Source: Lewinella sp050633125
GTDB taxonomy: Bacteria; Bacteroidota; Bacteroidia; Chitinophagales; Saprospiraceae
Direction of reading: 5' to 3'
NCBI RefSeq assembly: GCF_050633125.1
Contig: NZ_JBOEFX010000112.1
Location: 1-64,000 of the forward strand
Length of the DNA stretch: 64,000 nucleotides
This document shows positions 53,571 through 63,200 of the stretch, one piece after another (position 1 is the first letter of the stretch; every line of letters starts with the position of its first letter). The position numbers and the translations under genes were made by a program. A model generated the notes under the pieces. It made no database searches. It saw nothing but the letters and a program-made list of their open reading frames with translations, and had not been told where the DNA came from.

Positions 53571-55682
53571 CTACCTCACTACCCAACCATCGCCAAATCC
53601 GGCAGGTGGGCTTACGAATACCAGCTTACCGGTTTCATCCTCCGCCATCAAGACCATCCCCTGGCTAAGGATACCCCTCATTTTACGAGGAGCAAGATTA
53701 GCAACCATTACCACCTGCTTGCCGATGATATCGGTGGGTTTGTAATGTTCGGCAATACCCGACAGCACAGTCCGCTCTTCAAACCCTAAATCGAGAGTTA
53801 ATTGCAGCAATTTATCCGCCTTAGGCACGGGAGCTGCTGCCTTGATGGTAGCTGTCCGCAAATCCAACTTGGTGAAGTCATCAAAAGTGATCTCTTCTTT
53901 TACGGGTGGGCGTTCAGGGCCTTTCTCCTCAGAGAGGATGGCTTCCAGCTTTGCTTTCTGCCGATCAATGATTTGTTTACGGCTATCGTCCTTACGGTCA
54001 ATAATTTTTGGGAATAAAACGTCAGACTGGCCAATCTGCTGCCCTGGTTCCAGTAACCACTCTCCCTTGGCCAATTTATTGAGCGTCTCCTGTAGTTCGC
54101 CAGGCTTTGTAGGCGCTTGTCCTACAAGTGCCCGCAGTTTAGGGGCAATAAAGGGCAAGAAAGGCTCAATGAGTTGAGCGATCAATGCAGTTACCTGAAG
54201 ACTAACATTCATTACCTCTGCAATACGCGGATCATCCTTATTTTCCTTAGCCAAGGTCCAGGGAGCAGCATCCTGGAGGTAAGTATTACCCCAGCTGGCA
54301 ATTTCCACCACATTAAAAGCGGCCTGCTTGAAGCTGAATCCTTCAATATCTGCTACCAGCTGATCAGTAAAAGCCTTAACTGGTGCCAGAATAGCATTGA
54401 TATCGGTATCTGTAGCGGGTACCTTCCCATCAAAGTATTTATGCGTTAGCACAACTACCCGATTAATAAAGTTCCCTAGCTTATCTGCCAGTTCTTTGTC
54501 ATGAAAATCAACAAACTCATCCCACTTGAAGTCAGCATCTCTGGTTTCGGGCATATTGCGAACAAGGGCCCAACGCAAAGCATCGACCGCATTGGGGAAA
54601 TCCTTAAACTCTTCAAGGTACTCATGCTGCTCTATGCCCCAACCACGGCTTTTGCTGAATTTCTGTCCTTCAAAATTCAGGAAGGAGTTAGCCGGTACAT
54701 TGATGGGGAGATTGTAGTCACCGTGCGCTTTAAGCATCGCAGGGAAGATGATACAATGGAAGACAATATTATCCTTGCCAATGAAGTGAATCAGCTGTGT
54801 ATCGTCTCCTTTCCAATAAGTTTCCCAGTCTTTGCCGTTCTCTTTGGCCCACTGGCGGGTGCTCGAAATGTACCCAATAGGCGCATCAAACCATACATAA
54901 AGAACCTTGCCTTCAGCCCCTTCAATAGGCAATTTGATTCCCCAATCCAGGTCGCGCGTAATCGCACGGGGCTGCAGCCCTTCGTTGAGCCAACTCAAAC
55001 ATTGGCCTACTACATGCTTCTTCCAAGTCTTAGGATCATGTAGCTGCTTACCATCTAGGGTACCTTTTTCAATCCATTCCTTGAGCCACTCATTGTGCTC
55101 ATCCAACTTGAAATACCAGTGTTTCGTCTTCCGCAGAATAGGCTGCTTGCCACTAAGGGTCGACAGCGGATTGATCAGTTCCAGGGGTGACAAGTCGGAG
55201 CCACAATTCTCACACTGGTCGCCGTAAGCCTCTGCGTGGCCACACTTGGGACAGGTGCCTTTGATATAGCGATCCGCCAAAAACTGGTCGAATTCCTCAT
55301 CATAATACTGCTCCTGCTCTCTGGTTTCAAACTGCCCCCCCTGCTCATTAAGCTTGAGAAAAAACTCCTGCGCCGTCTCGTGATGCAATGGATCGCTCGT
55401 CCGGTGATAATAGTCAAAAGAAATCCCCAGGTCACCAAAAGTGCCCTTATTCAGATTGTGGTATTTATCAATAATTTCACGAGGAGAAATTCCTTCTTTC
55501 TTGGCGCGAATCGTGATGGCTGCGCCGTGTTCATCACTACCACACACCCATACCACGTCTTTGCCCATCGCCCGTAAATAACGAACGTAGATGTCAGCAG
55601 GCAGATAGGCTCCGGCCAAGTGCCCAAGATGTAAGGGGCCGTTGGCATAAGGTAAAGCCGAGGTAATGAGATAACGATTCAT
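53571..55682 (-). CDS. metG: methionyl-tRNA synthetase with C-terminal tRNA-binding domain
   Basis: The protein has 703 residues from the ATG at 55682. It charges tRNA-Met with methionine. HIGH-type motif HLGHL near residue 16, zinc knuckles CPKCGHAEAYGDQCENCG, KMSKS-type KFSKSRG. The anticodon-binding helical domain follows, and the last 110 residues are a Trbp111-like OB domain (FDDFTKLDLRTATIKAA and the VMVANLAPRKMRGILSQGM region). Complete and ordinary for Bacteroidota. Confidence 0.97.
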   Translation of the reverse strand: MNRYLITSALPYANGPLHLGHLAGAYLPADIYVRYLRAMGKDVVWVCGSDEHGAAITIRAKKEGISPREIIDKYHNLNKGTFGDLGISFDYYHRTSDPLHHETAQEFFLKLNEQGGQFETREQEQYYDEEFDQFLADRYIKGTCPKCGHAEAYGDQCENCGSDLSPLELINPLSTLSGKQPILRKTKHWYFKLDEHNEWLKEWIEKGTLDGKQLHDPKTWKKHVVGQCLSWLNEGLQPRAITRDLDWGIKLPIEGAEGKVLYVWFDAPIGYISSTRQWAKENGKDWETYWKGDDTQLIHFIGKDNIVFHCIIFPAMLKAHGDYNLPINVPANSFLNFEGQKFSKSRGWGIEQHEYLEEFKDFPNAVDALRWALVRNMPETRDADFKWDEFVDFHDKELADKLGNFINRVVVLTHKYFDGKVPATDTDINAILAPVKAFTDQLVADIEGFSFKQAAFNVVEIASWGNTYLQDAAPWTLAKENKDDPRIAEVMNVSLQVTALIAQLIEPFLPFIAPKLRALVGQAPTKPGELQETLNKLAKGEWLLEPGQQIGQSDVLFPKIIDRKDDSRKQIIDRQKAKLEAILSEEKGPERPPVKEEITFDDFTKLDLRTATIKAAAPVPKADKLLQLTLDLGFEERTVLSGIAEHYKPTDIIGKQVVMVANLAPRKMRGILSQGMVLMAEDETGKLVFVSPPAGFGDGWVVR

Positions 55683-55769
55683 AGAATTATTAAAATTTGA
55701 ATACAAAGGACTAAATCCCGTAAGTTAAACTAATGATTGCAGGTCTAAAAAAGTTTCCTTAAAAGCTTG

Positions 55770-57005
55770 TCATTCCTCTTTTTCTACTTCCTCTTCTGTA
55801 AGCCATGCGGGGTTTACAAATTCCTTTATTTTTTCGAAAGAAACAAAAAGCTCAATCTCGCCCGCTGCATAAGGCGCAATTTCGTAAGGTGCGTAAACAA
55901 AAAACACTCCCTTATCTGTAAAGCCATAATTTTCATTAGGTGCAATCTCTTCTTCAAAAAGAAAGGTATTGAGGGGTGCAGAAGCTCCCAGGTTATACTT
56001 TGTTCGCACCGCTTTTGCCAATGCTTTGCTTACCGCTTCTACATAACCAGGAAGCAGAATATCGCTCAACTTGAGCACCTTTTTATTCTTTAGGTCATAG
56101 CTGGAAACAATGGTCGCATACATGCCGTGCGCACCTCCCGTATAGGAATAATCCGTAAAACCCAGCGTCAGCAACTCGGGGGCATTATAATAAACCTGCA
56201 CCGAAGTATTGTAAGAATAATGGAAGCTCAAAAACATATCTGGATCCGCAAGAGAATCAATAATTCCTGCTTCTGTCATCGAGGCCATTTCTTCCCTGAA
56301 GTCCGAATACAAGGTGTTCCTCTCCTCCGTGAGTTTCGCCAATAGATCATTAGGATCACCTGGTGCACTGCCTTCCAACATTCCTCGTGCGATCTGCTCT
56401 CTCAAAAAACCACGCTGTTTTTCCGGCATTTTCCCTTCTCCAACATCCAGCCACTCTAGCGAATAAGAAAGAACAGGTGATGCCTCCCACTGTGGGAAAG
56501 CAATCAGTGAATCTTGTATCCAATATCCCTCCAGAGGAACGGCATTGGCACTTTTTTGCAATCGAAAATCATAAACATCTTTGCCATTGCTGTGCTGCCA
56601 AAGACCCGAAAAGTCGCCATCTTCTTCCCAACGCCCCTGAAACAAGTGAGGGTCACCATCCCAGGAACCTTGCTCGGTAAGAATAAGGCGGTTGCCATTT
56701 TCCAGGTTGCCATAAATACCAATAGGGCCGCCGTAATTATCGTAACGATAAAATCCGCGAAAAAATCGCCCATTTCGCCCCTGGTAGTTACTTTCCTCTT
56801 GCAACTCCATACTGATTGCTAAATCTCCCAAAGACCCTTGAAGGTGATAATAACGGTTCGATTGCTGAGGTTGTAAAGCTCGCTCCTCTGCTTGAAGATT
56901 TTCTTCACTTGCAGGAGAATCCGACTGGCAAGCACTACTTATAAGTAATACCAATAAACTTCCCAGCAACGTCCAGTTCCTACAGCGAATCATACGTATC
57001 ATCAA
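55770..57005 (-). CDS. DUF3298/RsiV-like lipoprotein
   Basis: The protein has 411 residues. A lipoprotein signal (LVLLISSACQ, lipobox Cys near 26) anchors it in the envelope. Residues about 50-160 are beta-rich. The C-terminal part contains the PdaC/DUF4163-like and DUF3298 pattern SYTGGAHGMYATIVSSYDL, then the KVLKLSDILLPG segment. Related domains are found in lysozyme-sensing RsiV and deacetylase partners, but no activity is established. It appears to stand alone. Confidence 0.8.
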   Translation of the reverse strand: MMIRMIRCRNWTLLGSLLVLLISSACQSDSPASEENLQAEERALQPQQSNRYYHLQGSLGDLAISMELQEESNYQGRNGRFFRGFYRYDNYGGPIGIYGNLENGNRLILTEQGSWDGDPHLFQGRWEEDGDFSGLWQHSNGKDVYDFRLQKSANAVPLEGYWIQDSLIAFPQWEASPVLSYSLEWLDVGEGKMPEKQRGFLREQIARGMLEGSAPGDPNDLLAKLTEERNTLYSDFREEMASMTEAGIIDSLADPDMFLSFHYSYNTSVQVYYNAPELLTLGFTDYSYTGGAHGMYATIVSSYDLKNKKVLKLSDILLPGYVEAVSKALAKAVRTKYNLGASAPLNTFLFEEEIAPNENYGFTDKGVFFVYAPYEIAPYAAGEIELFVSFEKIKEFVNPAWLTEEEVEKEE

Positions 57006-57240
57006 TTTTGTCGCAAAATTAACATCCCTCCACTAAGGATGATCCTTTTTGGCGTCTATTTTGTTCGAGTACTGCCTTTTTTCTTGAAATTCTTTACCTT
57101 AACGAGCTTTTTGCAAAAAAAATCACAAGTTTCGGGTGGTCATTAAGTATTGCACAAAAACAAACTGAGTCTTCTCTCTGTTGTTCCTAACCCTTAATGA
57201 TCCAATTAAAAATATCCCAAAGCTTTTTAAAACTATACCA

Positions 57241-57975
57241 ATGGAAACAAAAGAAAATAAAAACCATCTACGCCCCAAACACCACAACATGAAAAAATGG
57301 AGTGACCAGATCAAAGGGGAAGATTCTTGGACGATGTTTAAAGTAGTTTCAGAGTTTGTTCAAGGTTTCGAAACACTCAATCTGGTAGGTCCTTGTGTAA
57401 GTATCTTCGGTTCTGCTCGTACCAAACCTGATCATCCTTATTACAAACTTGCGGTACAAATTGCCCAACACCTCACGGAAGAAGGTTACGGCGTTATTAC
57501 CGGCGGTGGCCCTGGCATCATGGAAGCCGGCAACAAAGGCGCTCACCTCAACGGCGGGAAGTCGGTAGGTCTCAATATTCACCTTCCATTCGAACAAGGA
57601 TCTAACCCCTATGTCGATCATGATAAAGACATCAACTTCAAGTACTTCTTTGTCAGAAAGGTAATGTTTGTAAAATTTGCGCAGGCCTTTATCGCCCTCC
57701 CCGGCGGTTTTGGTACGTTGGATGAACTTTTTGAGGTCCTCACTTTAGTACAAACCGGAAAAATAACGCCCGTACCTGTTATTTTGGTAGGCTCTGAATT
57801 CTGGGGAGGCCTCAAAGAATGGATAAAAACCAGTATGCTGGATAAGGCAGGAAACATCAGCCCTAAAGATCTGGACCTTATTCCTGTTGTAGACACTCCA
57901 GAGGATATTATCCAAATCATCAACGAGTTCTATGAAGTCAGAGCGAAGGAGCTCCGGCCAAATTACGAGTTGTAA
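57241..57975 (+). CDS. LOG family protein (TIGR00730 type nucleotide 5'-monophosphate phosphoribohydrolase)
   Basis: The protein has 244 residues from the ATG at 57241; upstream in-frame codons give an unlikely leader. It has the nucleotide-binding motif GGGPGIMEAGNKGA and the catalytic PGGFGTLDE. Members release bases from nucleoside monophosphates; plant and bacterial LOG proteins make cytokinins, but most bacterial ones are generic housekeeping enzymes. A structured inverted repeat follows the stop. Confidence 0.93.
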   Translation: METKENKNHLRPKHHNMKKWSDQIKGEDSWTMFKVVSEFVQGFETLNLVGPCVSIFGSARTKPDHPYYKLAVQIAQHLTEEGYGVITGGGPGIMEAGNKGAHLNGGKSVGLNIHLPFEQGSNPYVDHDKDINFKYFFVRKVMFVKFAQAFIALPGGFGTLDELFEVLTLVQTGKITPVPVILVGSEFWGGLKEWIKTSMLDKAGNISPKDLDLIPVVDTPEDIIQIINEFYEVRAKELRPNYEL

Positions 57976-57983
57976 TTTATTCA

Positions 57984-58045
57984 ACCACATGAGGTTCATT
58001 GTAACAGACCTACTCTAATTGTCTTTACAATAGACTTCATGTGGT
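57984..58045. repeat. interrupted inverted repeat after the LOG gene
   Basis: ACCACATGA (57984-57992) pairs with TCATGTGGT (58037-58045), and inside a symmetric 5/5 internal loop ATTGTAA (57998-58004) pairs with TTACAAT (58025-58031). The apical loop is 20 bases. No T run follows, so a simple rho-independent terminator is not certain. Confidence 0.55.
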
Positions 58046-58192
58046 AATTTACGGTTACTTCATTGCTCAAAAATACTACCAGAAAAAGCATAGTTGTTAT
58101 TAAAATTAGAAGAAGATTTGGCTTAAAACGCATAAGCGTATAGAGATAATAGAGAAGAGGTTTTACTTTTGGGTAAAATAACTCCTGAAACG

Positions 58193-59716
58193 ATGTATAA
58201 ACAAACGCTTTTTTTCCTATTACTCATTGGCTCCCTCTTATTTGGTTGTACGACAACGCAAACCGCCACAACCCAATCAACCCCGCCGGTAGAATTTGTA
58301 ATTCTACAAATCAATGACGTTTACGAAATCGCCCCGCTGGAAGGTGGTAAGGTTGGCGGATTAGCCAGGGTAGCAGGTTTACTCCGACAATTAGAGGCCG
58401 AAAACCCCAACACCATTGCGGTATTAGCAGGTGATTTTCTAAGTCCCTCTTTCATGGGAACGCTAAAACTAGACAACGGCGAACGTATTGCTGGCCTCCA
58501 AATGGTAGAGGCCCTCAACGCAATGGGGCTTGATTATGCAACCTTTGGCAACCACGAGTTTGACCTTAAGAATGCTGAACTTCTTGAGAAACGCCTTGAC
58601 CAAAGTGAGTTCGAGTACATGTCTACCAATGCCTATTGTGTAGACGGAGAGCAGCAACGACCATTTCAGCAAAATGGCGTCTCTGTTCCTGAGTTCAGCA
58701 CCTTCACTTTTGAACAAAATGGTACTACTTACAAATTAGGAATTGTAGGTGTAGTACTTCCTTTTGCGAAACCACCTTATGTAGGTTACAAAGACGTTGA
58801 AGCTACTTTTGCAGCTGCCGTAAAGACTGCCAGACAAGAAACTGATATCGTTATTGGACTAACCCACCTAAGCGTCGATGGCGACGAAGCGCTGGCTGCT
58901 GCGGTACCTGGCTTGCCACTATTTATGGGAGGCCATGAACATGAAAATCTCAGCCGCTACGTAGGACAAACCGCCATCACCAAAGCGGATGCCAATGCCA
59001 AAACGGTATACATCCACCGCTTCACCTACTATCCCGACAGTAAGGTAACACAGTTGTTTTCGGAACTCGTCCCTATCGATGAATCAACTCCCGAAGATCC
59101 TGCTACCGCCGCTGTGGTTGGCAAATGGCAGGCTAAAATCGGAGACCTCATCAGCCAGATGGGATACGATGCCACTGCGGAATTGACCACCTTGGCTACG
59201 CCACTCAATGGTACAGAAGCCGCTACCCGTACCAGCCAGACCAATTATGGGCTCCTTACCAACCAAGCCATCGCCAAAGCCTGGCCAGGGGCTGATGTGT
59301 ACGCCTTCAACAGCGGATCACTCCGGCTAGATGACAACCTCTCAGGAGCTGTTACTGCCTACGATGTACTACGCTCATTTCCCTACGGAGGGCCAATGGT
59401 GCGACTGAGTATGAAAGGTGATCAACTGGCCCGCCTGCTCAATACCGGCGAAACTACCAACAGGGGGGAAGGCGGCTATCTCCAACGTTACCAAGCCGAA
59501 AAGAAAGGCAATAAGTGGATCGTAAACGGAAACCCGCTGGATAACACCAAAACCTACATAGTTGTTCTTCCTGAATTCATGGCTAAAGGATTCGAAGCTA
59601 ATCTCGATTTCCTCAGCGAGTACACTTACGATAAGCTAGAAGAGTTTACTGCCAATGGTGAGACCGTGAAAAATGATATCCGGGATATGGTGATTTGGTA
59701 TATGGGGGGGATGTAA
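58193..59716 (+). CDS. 5'-nucleotidase family lipoprotein (metallophosphatase plus C-terminal domain)
   Basis: The protein has 507 residues from the ATG at 58193. Lipoprotein signal with Cys near 19 (LLFGCTTT). The metallophosphatase domain has its strand 1 motif as QINDVYEI where UshA relatives usually have TNDxHG, then GDFLSP, FGNHEFDLK, LTHLSVDGD and GGHEHE. The C-terminal 5'-nucleotidase domain carries NSGSLRLDDNL and SFPYGG. It acts in the periplasm on nucleotides or similar phosphoesters. The loss of the usual histidine in the first metal motif (Tyr in the DVYEI segment) is common in one branch of the family. Confidence 0.9.
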   Translation: MYKQTLFFLLLIGSLLFGCTTTQTATTQSTPPVEFVILQINDVYEIAPLEGGKVGGLARVAGLLRQLEAENPNTIAVLAGDFLSPSFMGTLKLDNGERIAGLQMVEALNAMGLDYATFGNHEFDLKNAELLEKRLDQSEFEYMSTNAYCVDGEQQRPFQQNGVSVPEFSTFTFEQNGTTYKLGIVGVVLPFAKPPYVGYKDVEATFAAAVKTARQETDIVIGLTHLSVDGDEALAAAVPGLPLFMGGHEHENLSRYVGQTAITKADANAKTVYIHRFTYYPDSKVTQLFSELVPIDESTPEDPATAAVVGKWQAKIGDLISQMGYDATAELTTLATPLNGTEAATRTSQTNYGLLTNQAIAKAWPGADVYAFNSGSLRLDDNLSGAVTAYDVLRSFPYGGPMVRLSMKGDQLARLLNTGETTNRGEGGYLQRYQAEKKGNKWIVNGNPLDNTKTYIVVLPEFMAKGFEANLDFLSEYTYDKLEEFTANGETVKNDIRDMVIWYMGGM

Positions 59717-60203
59717 AAGAGGGTGGATTGCCAACCCTCAGCCTTTCTCATGCGACGGATTTTAACTCACGATTCATATATCTGAGCAAATGGTATCGAT
59801 TTTCGCAGATGTTTTCCTGTTATCACTGTTCTAGCTCAGCTTGCTGGATATTGATCATGACCTCTTGGACAAAGATAGCATCTGTTTTGCGATTGTACTG
59901 AATACATCGGCACTAATGACTTTTATACATGCTTTTCTTTTTTAGCGCCCCAAAGTACCCTCAATGATATCAGAGCAACGTAAACGTCCGGCTACTGCTT
60001 AACTGTTCTATCTCGGCAAGTGTATCTATCTATGCTTTTTAAGTCTCGAGTTATATAAGGTTGGGAGATATATTTCACGCTGTAGAAAACGCATTAACAA
60101 TAAGATATATACTTTGAATGTTCTTCCGTAAAAAACTATGCATTATTATTATCTTTCAGTAAATGAGAATTGCTTTACGATTTCATAAACACGCAGAAAA
60201 CTT
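59717..60203. other. intergenic region with degenerate coding debris
   Basis: Directly after the nucleotidase stop is a small hairpin (GAGGGT at 59719-59724 with ACCCTC at 59734-59739). On the minus strand from about 60040 to 59830 short coding-like pieces occur in different frames: IDTLAEIEQLSSS, then RLRCSDIIEGTLGR, then a piece ending NIQQAELEQ. The SDIIEGTLGR piece resembles the C-terminal SSDIIESTFGK region of some transposases. I see no intact gene here; it may be a decayed insertion sequence. Confidence 0.4.
59830..60045 (-). pseudogene. possible transposase remnant, frameshifted
   Basis: Three adjacent short frames on the minus strand read as plausible protein only if joined by frameshifts. 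The middle one, RLRCSDIIEGTLGR followed by a stop, is reminiscent of a conserved transposase segment. No inverted ends could be fixed. Weak evidence, recorded because it borders a likely defence gene. Confidence 0.25.
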
Positions 60204-63200
60204 ATGTATGCAGGTGGAATAGCCGATAAGCTAGGAAACAGGTATGAGGCTATATTACTGGCAAATAAAGCCTTACATGTTCTTTCCGGAGAAAACCTTG
60301 ACTGGATACGCTTCGAAGGTATCCCTGATGAATACAAAGGATTCGAATTTGCTACAGGTAAGGGTTCTGAAACTCGATGGTATCAAACAAAGATAACCTC
60401 ATCTTCTGGAAACTGGACAATCAGAAAGTTAGAGAACGAAGGAGTTCTACAAGCTTTTGCTGAACGGCTTGATGCTGACTCAAACTGTTATTGTATTTTT
60501 GTTTCGGNNTTTGCCATTCTATCTAAAAAAGCTCGTACAGCAACTTCTTCAAATGAATATATAGAATCCCTTCCTGAACAACAAAGGAAATGGGTTGCTG
60601 ACATTTCTGATGCTTGGGTGGCTAATAACGACAAGACATACCAGCGATTGAAGAGAGTACGTTTTCAAGTGTGGCCGCAAAGTGAAATCGAGGCTGGTAA
60701 TAGGACACTCATAAACCTATTGTTTTCAAAAAATCAACACAAGATATTTCCATTTCTACGAGACTTTTTAGAAGAAAATATCAACCAACCTTTAGATACG
60801 GAATTTCTACGGAATGCTTTAAGTGATAAGAAATTTGGATTTAGAAACTGGCAATTAGACCCTACTTTAAAAGCAACCATAAGAAAGCAGAATAAACGCT
60901 ATCTAAGTACCTACATACCTTTTGGCGTTGGTGGCGAAAAAATCATTAGAAGAGAAACGGCCTCTATCATAAAGGAAATAGATGATGAAAGTGGCAAACA
61001 AATAATTCTCTTAACTGGAGTTGCTGGGTGTGGGAAGTCCGGCATTATTAGAGGGGTAATTGAACACTTGCAAAGCACTAAGTGCATCCATTTAGCTTTC
61101 AGGGTCGACCATTATCTGAATTGTAGTACTCCTGAAGAAATTTGCTCTAAACTTTTAGACAGAAATGAAAGTCCAGTCATCACTTTACAGGGAGTATCGG
61201 AAGATAAGCCGGGTGTTCTCATTGTTGACCAAGTTGATGCGGTTAGTGAAATATCAGGAAGAAACGGTGCTACGAAAAACGCAATACTAGAATTCCTTGA
61301 TGGTATACATGAGTTAACAACGAAGATTATCTATGTATGCCGAGATTTTGATTTGGAAAATGATGCTCGTTTTAGAACTCTTGCACAAAAAGATATAGTA
61401 CTCAGGATAAAAGTCGATTTACTAGATTTTGAGAAGGATGTAATACCCATTCTGGAACGTAGAGGAGTCAATACAGGCACTTTTAGTAAAAGTCAAAAAG
61501 ACTTGTTAAAGCTTCCTTTGAATCTCGCTTTGTTTTTAGAAATAGGGGACATATCACTCAAATTTAAAAATCGTGATGACCTATTTGATGAGCTGATAAA
61601 GAAAAAGTCTAACGATTTAGTACAGCACAGTTGTCAGTGGTCATTAATGCAGCCTCTTATTCATGTGTCAACATGGATGAGTGAACATCAAAAACTCAGT
61701 GCTCCAATATCGATGCTGGATAACTATCCTCAAGCAATAAATATACTAGGATCAGAAAGCTTAATAGTAGTCACTGATAAAGAAGTTAACTTCTTTCACG
61801 AAAGTTTTTTCGATTACGTTTATGCAAGAAATTTTCTAAACTCTAACAAGTCGATTTTTGAGCTTATTAGCTCTGAGGAGCAACATCTTTTTCGTAGAAC
61901 ACAGGTTCGCCAAATCCTAGAAGTTTTGCGGCAGCATGATCGACTCAGGTACCTTCGAGAGCTAAAGAAGTTATTTAGTTTTGATGTCCGCTATCATATA
62001 AGAATTGCCGTTGCAAAGTGGTTAGGAACACTTACTGATCCTTCAGAACAGGAGTGTGATTTTGCTTATGAGTTTCAATCTGAAAAAGGTGGGTTTTCTC
62101 CTTTGGCACGCTCAATACTTTTAGGATCGGCGGGCTGGTTTGATATTCATTCTAAGTCAAGCTGGCTACTGACTATTTTGAATGGTAAAGATGAAGGAAA
62201 AAGAAATCTCGTATTACGATGGTTATTACAGATTGCGCATGAAAGACCGCAAGGTGTTACTGACGTGCTAAGGCTTTGGTGGGGGAAAGATTCCCGTCGC
62301 GCTTCGGAGTTGTTAAACAGAATCTCTTTCATAAGAGCAAAAGATATGGGTGACAAGGCTAAACCTATCGGAAGTTTATGTTGTGACCTGCTTGATTCCG
62401 TACCTGAAGGATTATTTGCTGATAAAACCATGCATAGAAGAGACTTTATCTTGCATTCATGGGCGACAGGAGACTTAGGTAATGGAGCAAATATTCTAAA
62501 ATCTTATTTCAAATGTTGGTTTAAAGCTCATCCTGGCAAACAACCTTTCTATTATAACTCGACACTTGAACGAGATTTACACACTCTATCCCAAGGAGCA
62601 AAAAGGAGTCCTTCAGAATTTATTTTGGGTATATTACAAACATTGGATTATTCCATAGACATCATCAATAAAAATAATTGGGACACTACATTTTCTTCCT
62701 TTGAGGTCGGTAGCCGAGTAGGTGACGATCGCTTAGTTATTATATTGAAAGAGGCTTTATTGGATATAGCGGAATCTGCCCCTGAGTTAGCAATAGAATA
62801 CTTGATACAACTTGAACCCAATAGGCATAAATTATATTTACATCTTCACCTCGAAACAGTTGTTGGTAATCCAGAATTTTTCAAAGATCACTTTCTGACT
62901 TTAACTGAGTATGAAGGAGTAATGTCAGCAGGCAATAAAGGTGTAGAATGGCGTTCGTTTGCAAGAGCAGCCAAGTCGATCTTACCTTATACTAATGATG
63001 AAGAAAGAGGATTCATTGAAAAGAAGATAGCTACTTACAGGCCAGAACTAGATGATATAAAAAAAATACTAAATGAAAACATTGGTGAGAATTATAAAAA
63101 ATGGGCTCTAGACCAACTGAAGCGGTCAGGGTTTGAGCAGTGGTGTATCCTAGAAGAAATAGGCATTGACCATATACCTTTCTCTTTGAAACGCTTATTG

